From assembly GCA_963621245.1 (NCBI GenBank), contig CAVFCW010000003.1, forward strand, positions 62,001-126,000: a DNA stretch of 64,000 nucleotides, read 5' to 3'. The notes beneath the pieces were generated by a model. The model was given only the letters and a program-made list of their open reading frames with translations. It ran no database searches and was not told the origin of the DNA. The translations under genes and the position numbers were made by a program. Positions 51,051-60,699 of this stretch are shown here, in pieces (position 1 is the first letter of the stretch; each line of letters opens with the position of its first letter). Source of the DNA: SIG603 sp963621245. Lineage in GTDB: Bacteria; Bacillota; Clostridia; Oscillospirales; Acutalibacteraceae.

Positions 51051-52715
51051 ATGTTCTCTATAATAATTGAATTGATAGGCGGATTGGGTCTTTTCATTGC
51101 GGGAATGAACCTTATGAGCCAAGGAATCGAGCTTGCCGCCGGCGATAAGCTGCGATCTATTCTGAAGGCGTTCACCAAAAACCGCATCTTGGGACTGATC
51201 GTCGGAATGTTCTTCACGGCAATCATTCAGTCGTCAAGTGCGGCAACGGTTATGACCGTCTCGTTCGTAAACTCGGGACTTATGACCTTGAGTGAAGCTT
51301 GCGGTATAATTCTCGGCGCAAACATCGGAACCACCGTCACCTCACTTCTTGTTGCGTTTAAGCTCAGCACCGTGGCACCTTTCTTCGTGCTCATCGGAGC
51401 CGTCATGGTTAACTTCATCAAGAACCCCATGGCAAAGAAAATCGGTCAGGTGGTTTTGGGCTTCGGTATCCTCTTTATGGGCATCTCGATTATGAGCACC
51501 GCTATGGGCGCTCTTCGTGATATTCCCGCTGTTATCGAACTGTTTGCAAACTTTACAAACCCCGTTCTCGCAATTCTTCTCGGCCTTGTAATCACATCGA
51601 TCGTGCAGTCATCAAGCGTCACGGTTTCCATTCTGGTCGTCATGGCGTCTCAGGGTCTTGTGGATCTTCACATTTGTATGTTCGTCATTCTCGGTTGTAA
51701 CATCGGCGCTTGCACAAGTGCCGTGCTCACAAGCCTTTCGGGCGGAAAAAATGCAAAGAGAACTGCAATGATTCACCTTCTCTTTAACATTTTCGGCACA
51801 ATTTTGATGTTCGTTCTCCTTCTCTTCTTCTCGGATCAGATTGCAGAAGTCATCTACTTCGTGAGCGGTCACGGAAATTCCTCGGCAAACCTCGGCAGAA
51901 ACATCGCAGTTGCGCACTTCCTGTTCAAGGTATTCCAGGTAATTGTCCTCTACCCTTTCATGAACATCATAATCAAGCTCACCTACGTCATCGTCAGAGG
52001 CGAGGACGCAAAGGAACAGGGCTTCCGTTTAAAATTCATCGGCACGGACATTTCAAGCCCGACCATGGCTATGCCGAATGCGCTTCGTGAAATTCAGCGT
52101 ATGTCCAAAATGGCTCTTATGAATCTCAACGACGCCGTTAAATCATTCATAAACTGCGACGACAGCAAGAATGAATTGATGTTCGAGACAGAGCGTTACG
52201 TCGACTTCCTCGATGAAAAAATCAGCTCCTATCTCGTAAAAATGAACAGAAACGAGCTTCCGCTCGACGACGCAAATCAGATTGCCTCTTACTTCCATGC
52301 GGTCAGCGACATTGAGCGTGTGGGCGATCACGCCGACAGCATAGCAAAGCTTATCCCCCGTGCCAAAGAGGCAAATGTGGTTCTCTCCGAGGACAGCAAA
52401 TCTGAAATCGAAGAGATGCTCGCAACGCTCAACAGACTTTGGGAGCTCTCGATGAACATTCTCGCTACAGGCAATTTTTCGGATATCACAACCGTGCGTG
52501 ACCTCGAACAGGAAATTGACGACATGGAATATCGCTTTGAAGAAACACACATAGACCGTCTTAACAACGGCGTTTGCAGTGCCGAGGCGGGCATTTACTT
52601 CTCGGATATCGTTTCGATGCTCGAACAATCCGCCGACCATGCGGTAAGCATAGTTTTCTCCCTCGCAGAAACTAAGGCAGGCATGCAGAAGCACGTTAAT
52701 TTGAGATCAAATTAA
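51051..52715 (+). CDS. Na/Pi-cotransporter II-like protein with PhoU-type tail
   Basis: This 554-residue membrane protein has eight or so TM helices in the N-terminal 320 residues, with two repeated QSSS motifs (IIQSSSAATVMTVSF and IVQSSSVTVSILVVM) as in Na+/phosphate cotransporters of the NptA/YjbB type. The C-terminal 200 residues form a helical PhoU-like domain (LNDAVKSFINCDD, IERVGDHADSIAKL). It likely exports or imports phosphate with sodium. The start at 51051 follows AAAGGATGG; earlier in-frame starts exist. It has its own promoter. Confidence 0.9.
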   Translation: MFSIIIELIGGLGLFIAGMNLMSQGIELAAGDKLRSILKAFTKNRILGLIVGMFFTAIIQSSSAATVMTVSFVNSGLMTLSEACGIILGANIGTTVTSLLVAFKLSTVAPFFVLIGAVMVNFIKNPMAKKIGQVVLGFGILFMGISIMSTAMGALRDIPAVIELFANFTNPVLAILLGLVITSIVQSSSVTVSILVVMASQGLVDLHICMFVILGCNIGACTSAVLTSLSGGKNAKRTAMIHLLFNIFGTILMFVLLLFFSDQIAEVIYFVSGHGNSSANLGRNIAVAHFLFKVFQVIVLYPFMNIIIKLTYVIVRGEDAKEQGFRLKFIGTDISSPTMAMPNALREIQRMSKMALMNLNDAVKSFINCDDSKNELMFETERYVDFLDEKISSYLVKMNRNELPLDDANQIASYFHAVSDIERVGDHADSIAKLIPRAKEANVVLSEDSKSEIEEMLATLNRLWELSMNILATGNFSDITTVRDLEQEIDDMEYRFEETHIDRLNNGVCSAEAGIYFSDIVSMLEQSADHAVSIVFSLAETKAGMQKHVNLRSN

Positions 52716-52733
52716 TAATTTTATTATCTTTCG

Positions 52734-52763
52734 GTCCGACCGCATTTGCGGCCGGACTTTTTT
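52734..52763 (+). terminator. Terminator of the Na/Pi transporter gene
   Basis: GTCCGACCGC pairs with GCGGCCGGAC around ATTT and six T follow. Confidence 0.85.
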
Positions 52764-53057
52764 GTTTATACCTTAATTTATATGTCAGTTCAAATTTTGA
52801 ATAACATTATTTATTGATATAATTTTAACACTTAATATTTGTTGCCGTACGAGAAAAATAAAATTAAAAAGTCCTGAAAATATGCTAAATTTTGAGTGCT
52901 TCAATTTGTGCAAACTTACAGTATTTTAAATTATTGCTGTTTTCATATTGAATATTTATGAATAAAGTATTAAAATACAGAACAGTGGTAAATGAGACAA
53001 GTGTCTAAGACGCTATTCTCAAATTTGGATTTTTGCTATTGAAATGAGGTATTACAA
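52764..53057. other. Intergenic region before the GPH symporter
   Basis: This is AT-rich sequence in which I see no gene, no strong promoter and no repeat. The symporter ribosome site (ATGAGGT) lies at its right end. A promoter of lower quality must be here. Confidence 0.35.
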
Positions 53058-54431
53058 ATGGCTACAAAAACAAACGGCCGCCTTACCTGGGGAGAAAAAA
53101 TCTCCTACGGCTTCGGTGACTGTGCCGCTAACGTTTACGTTGCGTTATCCGGCACATTCTACACAGGATTTCTCACAGACACAGTCGGTATTGCAGCAGC
53201 TGCAGCCGGCACCATGATGCTCGTCGCACGTATTTTTGACGGTGCAACCGACCTTATGATGGGCGCAGTTGTCGACAAAACAAAGTCTAAGTACGGCAAA
53301 GCAAGACCTTGGCTTCTTTGGACTGCTCCGTTCATGATGCTCGGTCTTATCATGATCTTCTTAAACCCTGCAAAAACAAACGGCGGTAAAGTCGCTTACG
53401 CATACTTCTCCTACATCTTTATGAACTGCATTGTTTACACGGCTAACAACCTTCCCTTCAATGCGCTTCTCTCAAGAATGACTCTTGATGTTCAGGACAG
53501 AGCCGACACAGCTTCAGCCCGTTTCATCATGACTCAGATTACCACTCTTATAGTTAACGTCTTTGCTACCAAAGCAATCGCAACAATCGGCACAGACGGC
53601 GCATTCTGGACTTGGACAAGACTCACCGTTGTTCTCGGTCTTGTCGAGGTTATAATGCTCCTCATAGCATTCTTCGGCTGCAAAGAGCACGTAGGCGAAA
53701 ATGCTTCGGGTGAAGTTGTCATCAAGGAAGTTCCTTTCAAAGAGGCACTCCCCGCACTTATGAAAAACCGCTACTTCTTCCTTCAGGCATTACTTTTCAT
53801 GTTCGTCTTTATCAACACCGTCGGTGTTGGTTCGCTCACCTACTACTTCTGTGCGGGCGTTATGGGCAACATTGCTCTTCTCACAAACACATCAATTTGT
53901 AATGCACTACCCGCAATCATCGTAAATTTCTTTAACCCCGTTCTCGTCAGAAAGTTCGGTAAGAGAAAAGTTATGATAGGCGCATCAATCGTCGCAATTA
54001 TCGGTGCTTCAATCGTCGGAATCGGCGGAACAAGCCTCAACCTCACACTCGTTTACATCGGTCTCATTCTCAAGGCAGCTGCAAACGGTCCTCTTATGAC
54101 AGGCGTTTTCGCAATGACAGCCGATGTTGTTGACTACGGCGAGTGGAAAACAACCATTCGTTCCGAGGGTCTTGTAAACTCATGTACTTCATTCGGTATG
54201 AAGGTCGGTATCGGTCTCGGTTCGTTCGTCTCCACACTCTTCCTCACAATCGGCGGTTATGACGGCCTTGCTGAGGTTCAGACACAGAAGGCACTTGATA
54301 CCATCACATTCGGATTCGGTTACTTCGGCGCAGTTATGTCCTTTGTAACACTTGTTATCGTTCTTCTCATGAACATCGACAAGTATCTCCCCGAGATTGA
54401 AAAAACTCTCAAGGCAAAAGACAGAGCTTAA
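53058..54431 (+). CDS. GPH-family sugar:cation symporter
   Basis: This 457-residue membrane protein is of the glycoside-pentoside-hexuronide family, with 12 predicted TM helices. It has GEKISYGFGDCAANVYV at the start, DGATDLMMGAVVDKTKSKYGKARPWLLW (the conserved loop after TM2) and ADVVDYGEWKTTIRSEGLV near the end. Family members import sugars such as melibiose, lactose or glucuronides with Na+ or H+. No enzyme gene is adjacent, so the sugar is unknown. It is monocistronic with its own terminator. Confidence 0.92.
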   Translation: MATKTNGRLTWGEKISYGFGDCAANVYVALSGTFYTGFLTDTVGIAAAAAGTMMLVARIFDGATDLMMGAVVDKTKSKYGKARPWLLWTAPFMMLGLIMIFLNPAKTNGGKVAYAYFSYIFMNCIVYTANNLPFNALLSRMTLDVQDRADTASARFIMTQITTLIVNVFATKAIATIGTDGAFWTWTRLTVVLGLVEVIMLLIAFFGCKEHVGENASGEVVIKEVPFKEALPALMKNRYFFLQALLFMFVFINTVGVGSLTYYFCAGVMGNIALLTNTSICNALPAIIVNFFNPVLVRKFGKRKVMIGASIVAIIGASIVGIGGTSLNLTLVYIGLILKAAANGPLMTGVFAMTADVVDYGEWKTTIRSEGLVNSCTSFGMKVGIGLGSFVSTLFLTIGGYDGLAEVQTQKALDTITFGFGYFGAVMSFVTLVIVLLMNIDKYLPEIEKTLKAKDRA

Positions 54432-54455
54432 TGTTCAAGCTACATATCACACAGC

Positions 54456-54481
54456 AAAAGGGAAGCTTCGGCTTCCCTTTT
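54456..54481 (+). terminator. Terminator of the GPH symporter gene
   Basis: AAAAGGGAAGC and GCTTCCCTTTT pair around TTCG. Confidence 0.85.
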
Positions 54482-54763
54482 CACTTACAGAAACCGACCG
54501 TCTTAGTGCAATTCAAAGACGGTCGGTTCTATGTTTAAGTAATTTAACTTGCGTACAATCAAAGCAGAAACATTAATCAAAACTCAAATTCATTATAAAT
54601 CAATTTCCCACAGAAAGAATATAACGATAATTAAATTAGAAATATTCATCTGAAAAGATAGTGACAAAAGAAGAACGCACGGCAAAATCAATCGCCGTGC
54701 GTTCTTCTCAACTAAATACATAAAAGGATTAAAACTTATAATCAATTAATAATGTTTCTTTAA
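54482..54763. other. Intergenic region with two more palindromes
   Basis: AACCGACCGTCTT pairs with AAGACGGTCGGTT (54492-54528), a 13-bp inverted repeat with no strong T-run. AGAACGCACGGC pairs with GCCGTGCGTTCT (54672-54705), which on the minus strand is followed by T-rich sequence and probably ends the lipoprotein gene. The rest is AT-rich without a gene. Confidence 0.6.
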
Positions 54764-55405
54764 TCAGAAAGGAAGAATATTCTCGTCTATATCGTCAAAG
54801 TAGTTTGTATTGAGAGAAAGATAACCTTCGCTGTCCTTTTTGATGTCAATCGTAACCGATGCGGTATCGCCGTAAGAAGTGCCGTTGTTCACGGTGTTCT
54901 CACAAAGCTGAATGACCTCGTTGATATAGTCTGCGCCGATATTGGTTGCAAGACCCTCTTTAGCGGCAAGATCACGCTTCGACTGAATATCCTTTGAGAT
55001 ATCCTGGAATGTGGTCTGAACCGTGTAATCAACCTTTACATCATAGCCGTAGCTTGCCGTTGTCTGCACGTTGACGGTGTACTTGGAATTGGCATAAGCC
55101 TTCTCGATAACAGCTTCCATAGCGGCAACCTGAGTATCGTCTGCGTTCATCTCGTATTTTGCAAAGAATCTGACCGCAGCATTCTGCAATGTAGCCGAAT
55201 GATAATCCTCGGCGGCATCCGTTGTTGAGCCTGTGTATGAGATATAATCGTCATAGTTTGCGTTGTAGCTGCACTGAAGCACGCTCTTGATGTAGCCTGT
55301 TGCATCAAAGTCGTTTGCCTTTGCAATACTTGTGCATCCCGTCGATGAAATAAGTATGCCGAAAATCAGCACCGAAAGCAGTGAAAGTTTATATGCTTTT
55401 TTCAT
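54764..55405 (-). CDS. Lipoprotein of unknown function (213 aa)
   Basis: It has a lipoprotein signal (LLSVLIFGILISSTGC, lipobox SSTGC, Cys24). The mature part has no cysteine and shows mixed alpha/beta pattern: YIKSVLQCSYNANYDDY, AVRFFAKYEMNADDTQ, then a beta-like KYTVNVQTTASYGYDVKVDY. Family resemblance is to small clostridial lipoproteins of the DUF5105 type, which I state only as a possibility. It sits downstream of secA on the same strand after 29 bases, so it may share its transcript. Confidence 0.6.
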   Translation of the reverse strand: MKKAYKLSLLSVLIFGILISSTGCTSIAKANDFDATGYIKSVLQCSYNANYDDYISYTGSTTDAAEDYHSATLQNAAVRFFAKYEMNADDTQVAAMEAVIEKAYANSKYTVNVQTTASYGYDVKVDYTVQTTFQDISKDIQSKRDLAAKEGLATNIGADYINEVIQLCENTVNNGTSYGDTASVTIDIKKDSEGYLSLNTNYFDDIDENILPF

Positions 55406-55434
55406 TATTCTTTCCTTCCTAATTCACATTTTAA

Positions 55435-58185
55435 TCAAAGATCCTTGCCGCAGCACTTCTTGTACTTTTTGCCGCTTCCGCACGGGCACGGATCGTTTCT
55501 GCCGATTTTCTTTCCCTTTACGAGCGGCGCTTTCTTAATATCGGCAGTGCCGTCGCTTGCTCCGCTTGAGCTTGTCTCCTTAGCGACAGCCTCTCTCTTC
55601 GGTGCGTCCTTGGTCTTAAGTCTTACGGTAAGTATAACCTTTGCGGTCTCCTCACGAATCTCGCTTATCATAGCGTCGAACATTGCGAAACCTTCTTCGG
55701 TGTACTCGACTGCCGGATCTTTCTGAGCGTAAGCTCTGAGGCGAATGCCGTCACGCAGATCGTCCATAGCGTCGATGTGATCCATCCAGTGCTGGTCGAC
55801 TATTTTAAGAAGGACAACTCTCTCGAGTTCACGCATAATCGGAGAAGTGAATATCTCCTCACGCTTATCGTAAATTGTGTGAGCACGCTCCTTGAGGAAT
55901 TTCTTAACATCGTCTCTGTCGAGATTTTCAAGTTCGTCACCGGTGTACTTTAACTCGTGCTCCATTGTGAGCCAGCCGTTATAGTACTCGTGAAGCGCAT
56001 TGACATCCCAATCGTCATGAAGCGCACCTGCGGGAAGATAGAGATCAACGTTGTTATCGATTGAATCGTCTATCATCTTGAGTATGCTTTCTTTCATGTT
56101 TTCGCCGTTGAGAACCTGATCACGCTGATCGTAAATTATCTCTCTCTGGCGGTTCATAACGTCGTCATACTGAAGAACGTTCTTTCTGATGCCGAAGTTT
56201 CTGCCCTCAACCTTTTTCTGCGAGCTCTCGATTGTGTTGGAGATAAGCTTTGCGTCAATCGGCTGATCCTCGGGAAGCTTGAAGGTATCCATCATGCGCT
56301 GAACTCTGTCGCCGCCGAAGAGACGCATGAGCTCGTCCTCAAGTGAAATATAGAAACGGCTCTTACCGGGGTCGCCCTGACGTCCGGCACGGCCTCTGAG
56401 CTGATTGTCGATTCGTCTCGACTCGTGTCTCTCCGTGCCGATTATGTAAAGTCCGCCCGCCTTGATAACTTCTTCTGTCTCGGGAGCGATTTCTTCCTCG
56501 TATTTCTTATTGAGATCCGAGAAAACTTTTCTTGCTGCGAGGATTTCCTCGTCGTCGGTCTCGCTGAATGCGTTAGCCTCCTCAATCATCTCATCGGAAT
56601 AGCCCTGCTTTCTCATCTCCGAGGTAGCCATATACTCTGCGTTACCGCCAAGCTTAATATCGGTACCACGACCCGCCATGTTTGTAGCGATTGTTACGGC
56701 GCCCTTTTTACCGGCCTGAGCGATAATCTCGGCTTCTTTCTCGTGATATTTAGCGTTGAGAACCTCATGCTTAACTCCTCTGCGCTTGAGCATCTGAGAG
56801 AGCATCTCCGATTTTTCGATAGTGACCGTACCGACAAGGACAGGCTGACCCTTTTCGTGCGACTCGATAATATCCTCGATAACCGCATTGAACTTAGCTT
56901 TCTCCGTCTTGTAAACGAGATCGTTGCAGTCCTCACGAATCATCGGCTTGTTCGTCGGAATTTCAACAACGTCAAGCTTGTAAATCTCGCTGAACTCATC
57001 CTGCTCGGTCATAGCGGTACCCGTCATACCAGAGAGCTTGTCATAAAGACGGAAATAGTTCTGGAATGTGATTGTTGCGAGCGTTCTTGACTCTCTTGCA
57101 ACCTGAACGTTTTCCTTTGCCTCAATAGCCTGATGAAGTCCCTCGTTGTAACGACGACCGAACATGAGACGGCCCGTAAATTCGTCAACAATTATAACCT
57201 CACCGTCCTTGACGACATAGTTAATATCACGCTTCATGACTCCGTGAGCCTTGATAGCCTGATTTATATAGTGCTGAGTTGAAATATTGTCGGGATCTGT
57301 GAGATTTTCGAGGTGGAAGAACTCCTCCGCCTTCTTAACGCCCTTTTTGGTGAGCGTTGCAGTCTTCTGCTTCTCATTTACGACATAATCGTAATCCTCG
57401 TAAATCTCGTCGTTATCCTCTTTATCGTCCGTCTCTGCAACGCTTATGTGGCTGAGTCCTCTTGCAAAGGTATTTGCAAGCTTGTACATCTCTGTCGGCT
57501 TTGCGCCCTGACCCGAGATGATAAGCGGAGTTCTCGCCTCATCGATCAAAATCGAGTCGACCTCATCGACGATTGCGTAGTTGTGACCGCGCTGAACCTT
57601 GTTATCCTTGTAGATAACCATGTTGTCACGAAGATAGTCAAATCCGAACTCGTTGTTTGTACCATAAGTGATGTCGGCATTGTAAGCGGCTTTTCTTGCG
57701 TCTTTGTCCATATCGTGATAAATAAGACCGACGGAAAGGCCGAGGAACTTATAGATTTTTCCGTTCCACTCGGAGTCACGCTTTGCGAGGTACTCGTTGA
57801 CCGTGACAACATGAACGCCCTTGCCCGCAAGGGCATTGAGGTAAACGGCAAGCGCCGAAGTAAGGGTTTTACCTTCACCTGTTTTCATCTCGGCGATTCT
57901 GCCCTGATGAAGAATTATTGCGCCCGTAACCTGAACGGGATAAGGTCTTTTGCCGGAAACTCTCCATGCAGCCTCACTGCAAACAGCAAATGCGTCGGGA
58001 AGAATATCGTCAAGCGTCTCGCCGCCAGAAAGTCTCTCTTTCAAAACATTTGTCTGAGAACGAAGCTCAGATTCGCTCATGCTCTCGTATTTTGATCTGA
58101 GGTCGAGAGTTTTATCGATAAGCGGCTTAATTCTCTTTATCTCTTTGGTACTGTAGTTACCGAATATTTTTTCTAATAAACCCAT
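55435..58185 (-). CDS. secA: Preprotein translocase ATPase SecA
   Basis: This 916-residue motor pushes secreted proteins through SecYEG. It shows the Walker A MKTGEGKTLTSAL, DEVDSILIDEARTPLIISG (motif II region), TNMAGRGTDIKLGG, GRAGRQGDPG and the C-terminal zinc motif NDPCPCGSGKKYKKCCG. Length matches full SecA. The start is the ATG at 58185 with AAGGGA five bases upstream; the open frame extends further but lacks a ribosome site. SecA is presumably single-copy here. Confidence 0.97.
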   Translation of the reverse strand: MGLLEKIFGNYSTKEIKRIKPLIDKTLDLRSKYESMSESELRSQTNVLKERLSGGETLDDILPDAFAVCSEAAWRVSGKRPYPVQVTGAIILHQGRIAEMKTGEGKTLTSALAVYLNALAGKGVHVVTVNEYLAKRDSEWNGKIYKFLGLSVGLIYHDMDKDARKAAYNADITYGTNNEFGFDYLRDNMVIYKDNKVQRGHNYAIVDEVDSILIDEARTPLIISGQGAKPTEMYKLANTFARGLSHISVAETDDKEDNDEIYEDYDYVVNEKQKTATLTKKGVKKAEEFFHLENLTDPDNISTQHYINQAIKAHGVMKRDINYVVKDGEVIIVDEFTGRLMFGRRYNEGLHQAIEAKENVQVARESRTLATITFQNYFRLYDKLSGMTGTAMTEQDEFSEIYKLDVVEIPTNKPMIREDCNDLVYKTEKAKFNAVIEDIIESHEKGQPVLVGTVTIEKSEMLSQMLKRRGVKHEVLNAKYHEKEAEIIAQAGKKGAVTIATNMAGRGTDIKLGGNAEYMATSEMRKQGYSDEMIEEANAFSETDDEEILAARKVFSDLNKKYEEEIAPETEEVIKAGGLYIIGTERHESRRIDNQLRGRAGRQGDPGKSRFYISLEDELMRLFGGDRVQRMMDTFKLPEDQPIDAKLISNTIESSQKKVEGRNFGIRKNVLQYDDVMNRQREIIYDQRDQVLNGENMKESILKMIDDSIDNNVDLYLPAGALHDDWDVNALHEYYNGWLTMEHELKYTGDELENLDRDDVKKFLKERAHTIYDKREEIFTSPIMRELERVVLLKIVDQHWMDHIDAMDDLRDGIRLRAYAQKDPAVEYTEEGFAMFDAMISEIREETAKVILTVRLKTKDAPKREAVAKETSSSGASDGTADIKKAPLVKGKKIGRNDPCPCGSGKKYKKCCGKDL

Positions 58186-58254
58186 TATATTCCCTTTCCG
58201 AAAGCAGGTTATCCGCAAAACCCGGCAGATACCCATACTTTGACATATGATAGA

Positions 58255-58284
58255 ATTATACCATTATATAGGTGTGCTTTTCAA
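58255..58284 (-). promoter_or_regulatory. Promoter of secA
   Basis: On the minus strand TTGAAA (58284-58279) and TATAAT (58260-58255) with 18-bp spacing, about 70 bases before the start. Confidence 0.65.
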
Positions 58285-58369
58285 GTTTTTTCATCGTCGT
58301 GAGAATATTAATAATCTATATTTTACATATTCGTCACAAATTAAGTCTCTCGTTCGGATTTATGTCAAC

Positions 58370-58398
58370 AAAAAATCCCCCGGCATAAAGTCGGGGGA
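58370..58398 (-). terminator. Terminator of ilvE
   Basis: On the minus strand TCCCCCG pairs with CGGGGGA around a 9-base loop and TTTTTTG follows. Confidence 0.8.
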
Positions 58399-58409
58399 CA
58401 AATTTTTGA

Positions 58410-59444
58410 TTATTCTGCCTCGCAGACAGTGAAGACCCAGCCTTCCGGCGGATCGATTCTGCCCATCTGAATACCCGTAAGAGTATCGTAAAGCTTCTTT
58501 GTGTAAGGACCCATTTCCTCCATGCCTGCCGGGAAGCAAATCTCTTCGCCGTGATCGTAGATTTTTCCTACCGGGCTGACAACAGCTGCAGTTCCGCAAA
58601 GACCACACTCTGCAAAATCTTTGAGCTCGGAGAAAAGAACCTCTCTGTGCTCAACTTCCATGCCAAGATACTTAGCCGCAACATCGACAAGAGAACGTCT
58701 TGTGATTGACGGAAGAATAGAATCGGACTTAGGTGTGACAAGCTTGCCGTCCTTTGTGACGAAGATGAAGTTTGCTCCGCCTGTCTCCTCGACCTTTGTT
58801 CTTGTCTGAGGATCGAGGTACATGTTCTCGGAGAAGCCCTCCTCGTGAGCAACAGTAATCGGATAAAGGCTCATAGCGTAGTTAAGACCTGCTTTGATGT
58901 GGCCTGTTCCGTGAGGTGCGGCTCTGTCATAATCGGAAACCTTGATTGTGATCGGCTTTGCGCCGCCCTTGAAGTAAGGGCCAACAGGTGTGACGAAAAT
59001 TCTGAACTCGTACTCGTCAGCGGGTTTAACGCCGATAACAGCATTTGTGCCCATCATGTACGGTCTGATGTAAAGAGTTGCGCCGGATCCGTACGGCGGA
59101 ACATAATCCTTGTTTGCAAGGACAACCTTCTTGACCGCCTCGACAAACTTCTCGACAGGGTACGGCGGCATGACAAGTCTCTTACAGCTGTCATACATTC
59201 TCTTTCCGTTCAAATCGGGGCGGAAGCAGACGATTCTGCCGTCCTCGGTATAATAAGCCTTGAGTCCCTCAAAGCATGTCTGTGCGTACTGGAAAACGCA
59301 AGCGCACTCAGAAAGTGTGATTGTATCCTCGGTGATAAGCTCACCCTCCTGCCACTCTCCGTTTACGAATTTTGCCGAATAACGGTACGGTGTTTTGTGA
59401 TAAGCAAAACCGATGTTTGCCCAATCTAAATCTACCTTGCTCAT
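58410..59444 (-). CDS. ilvE: Branched-chain amino acid aminotransferase
   Basis: This 344-residue PLP enzyme of fold type IV transfers amino groups between branched-chain keto acids and glutamate. The PLP lysine lies in GTGHIKAGLNYAMSLYP, followed by EETGGANFIFVTKDG and GLCGTAAVVSPVGKI, the family signatures. N-terminal CVFQYAQTCFEGLKAY is also characteristic. The length and motifs place it in the bacterial BCAT II-type (IlvE/BCAT of about 340-360 residues). It is monocistronic, with AGGAGG upstream. Confidence 0.95.
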   Translation of the reverse strand: MSKVDLDWANIGFAYHKTPYRYSAKFVNGEWQEGELITEDTITLSECACVFQYAQTCFEGLKAYYTEDGRIVCFRPDLNGKRMYDSCKRLVMPPYPVEKFVEAVKKVVLANKDYVPPYGSGATLYIRPYMMGTNAVIGVKPADEYEFRIFVTPVGPYFKGGAKPITIKVSDYDRAAPHGTGHIKAGLNYAMSLYPITVAHEEGFSENMYLDPQTRTKVEETGGANFIFVTKDGKLVTPKSDSILPSITRRSLVDVAAKYLGMEVEHREVLFSELKDFAECGLCGTAAVVSPVGKIYDHGEEICFPAGMEEMGPYTKKLYDTLTGIQMGRIDPPEGWVFTVCEAE

Positions 59445-59570
59445 GTATTTATCCTCCTAAAGCTGTATTCAGCTTCTTTCTTTCATTAAGCCGTTAAGCT
59501 TGTACTTTAGTATAATACTTAATAAAACAAAATGCAAGTACCAAACATCAAAAACACGGAGTGTTAAACA

Positions 59571-59606
59571 AATACGGCGGTTTTTTCGCATCAAACCGCC
59601 GTTTTT
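59571..59606 (-). terminator. Terminator-like hairpin after the nuclease lipoprotein
   Basis: CGGCGGTTT (59575-59583) pairs with AAACCGCCG (59593-59601). On both strands T-rich runs follow; on the minus strand it lies after the nuclease gene. Confidence 0.65.
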
Positions 59607-59685
59607 AAGAATTGTTCAGTTAAACTATGAAATTTAAGAGCTTTAAAATTTCATTTTGAAAAATTATGTTTTTTACTTTTTGCCG

Positions 59686-60678
59686 TTATCCGATACACAC
59701 TTTGCACGGGGAATAACCCTGATTTTCAAGATCATGTGCCGTACTTGTAACTTCCTGCCTGTTCACCTCTTTAATTTGATTCGCGTATCTGCATGTCGGT
59801 ATATGAAACTTCATTGTATTTGTGTTCAAAACATATTTCGTTCCCTGACTTACTTCCGATGAGCTTTCCTCGGAACTTTCCAATGCGCTCTCTTCCGAGA
59901 CCTCAGATGAAGCCGATGCGTCTTCGCTTATACTGCTGTCGCCCGTCTTGTAATCGATTGTGATATTCGGCTGTGCGTTATAGCAATAGACATTGAAAAG
60001 TATGCCTTCGCCGTCATCCTCAACGCTCTTTGCCTCCATCTGCACGCCGCTTGCAACTAGATTATCACCGTCATAAATCGGCGTAACTCTGTAAAGCACG
60101 TGATTTCCTGTTTCTTTCACGTAGTCGGCAATCATGTTCTCAAACGGGAGCATACCCTCAACATTTAGAAAACGTGTGCCCGTGATGAGGTTCTTCTCGT
60201 TTGCGTTTTCGCCGGAAAGCTGATAGCCAATTAAATGGCAACGGTTATAGAGATATTTTCCGTCGATACCGTCATATTTAACGGTTTTCCAGCCGCTCGG
60301 CTTAATCTTTCCGATTGAGCCTCTCTTCTCTGTCGGCATGAGATCTTTTCCGACATTTGCGACGCACACGCCGCATCTTCCAAGCTTATCAAGCTCGGAA
60401 TAATATTCTTGGCTCTCGGTCGAATAGAAATCACCGAAATCGGGCTCGTTGTCGTTTATCGCAACGTAAGCGTCTTTTCCGTTAAACTCATCGATATTCT
60501 TTAAGTCTAATGTGCTTTCCTTTGCAAGAGAAGCAATATCCGACACGCTTTCACTGCTTGCGGAAACCGACTCGGCGTTAACCTTTGTGCCGATATTTGC
60601 GCCTGTGCATCCGCTTATCAAAATGACGCACGAAAGAACCAGCGCCGGCAATAACGTTCTGAAAGATTTATTATTCAT
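59686..60678 (-). CDS. Secreted DNA/RNA non-specific endonuclease lipoprotein
   Basis: This 330-residue lipoprotein has lipobox LISGC (Cys24). After a Ser-rich linker comes a betabetaalpha-metal nuclease domain of the NucA/EndA type (about 95-240): the catalytic His lies in YNRCHLIGYQL and the metal-binding Asn in NEKNLITGTRFLN. A Ser/Glu-rich linker then leads to a C-terminal domain with FHIPTCRYANQI and GYSPCKVC, the two-pair Cys module seen at ends of such clostridial nucleases and Ada-like proteins. It may degrade extracellular DNA or take part in uptake. It follows the 132-aa gene. Confidence 0.9.
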   Translation of the reverse strand: MNNKSFRTLLPALVLSCVILISGCTGANIGTKVNAESVSASSESVSDIASLAKESTLDLKNIDEFNGKDAYVAINDNEPDFGDFYSTESQEYYSELDKLGRCGVCVANVGKDLMPTEKRGSIGKIKPSGWKTVKYDGIDGKYLYNRCHLIGYQLSGENANEKNLITGTRFLNVEGMLPFENMIADYVKETGNHVLYRVTPIYDGDNLVASGVQMEAKSVEDDGEGILFNVYCYNAQPNITIDYKTGDSSISEDASASSEVSEESALESSEESSSEVSQGTKYVLNTNTMKFHIPTCRYANQIKEVNRQEVTSTAHDLENQGYSPCKVCIG

Positions 60679-60699
60679 GATTCAATCCCCTGTTTTCTC

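Noticed and set aside
53558..54046. Minus-strand frames inside the GPH symporter gene
   Set aside because: They are antisense shadows without ribosome sites.
57313..58095. A 260-codon plus-strand frame inside secA
   Set aside because: This is a shadow frame of secA in high-purine coding sequence, without start signals.
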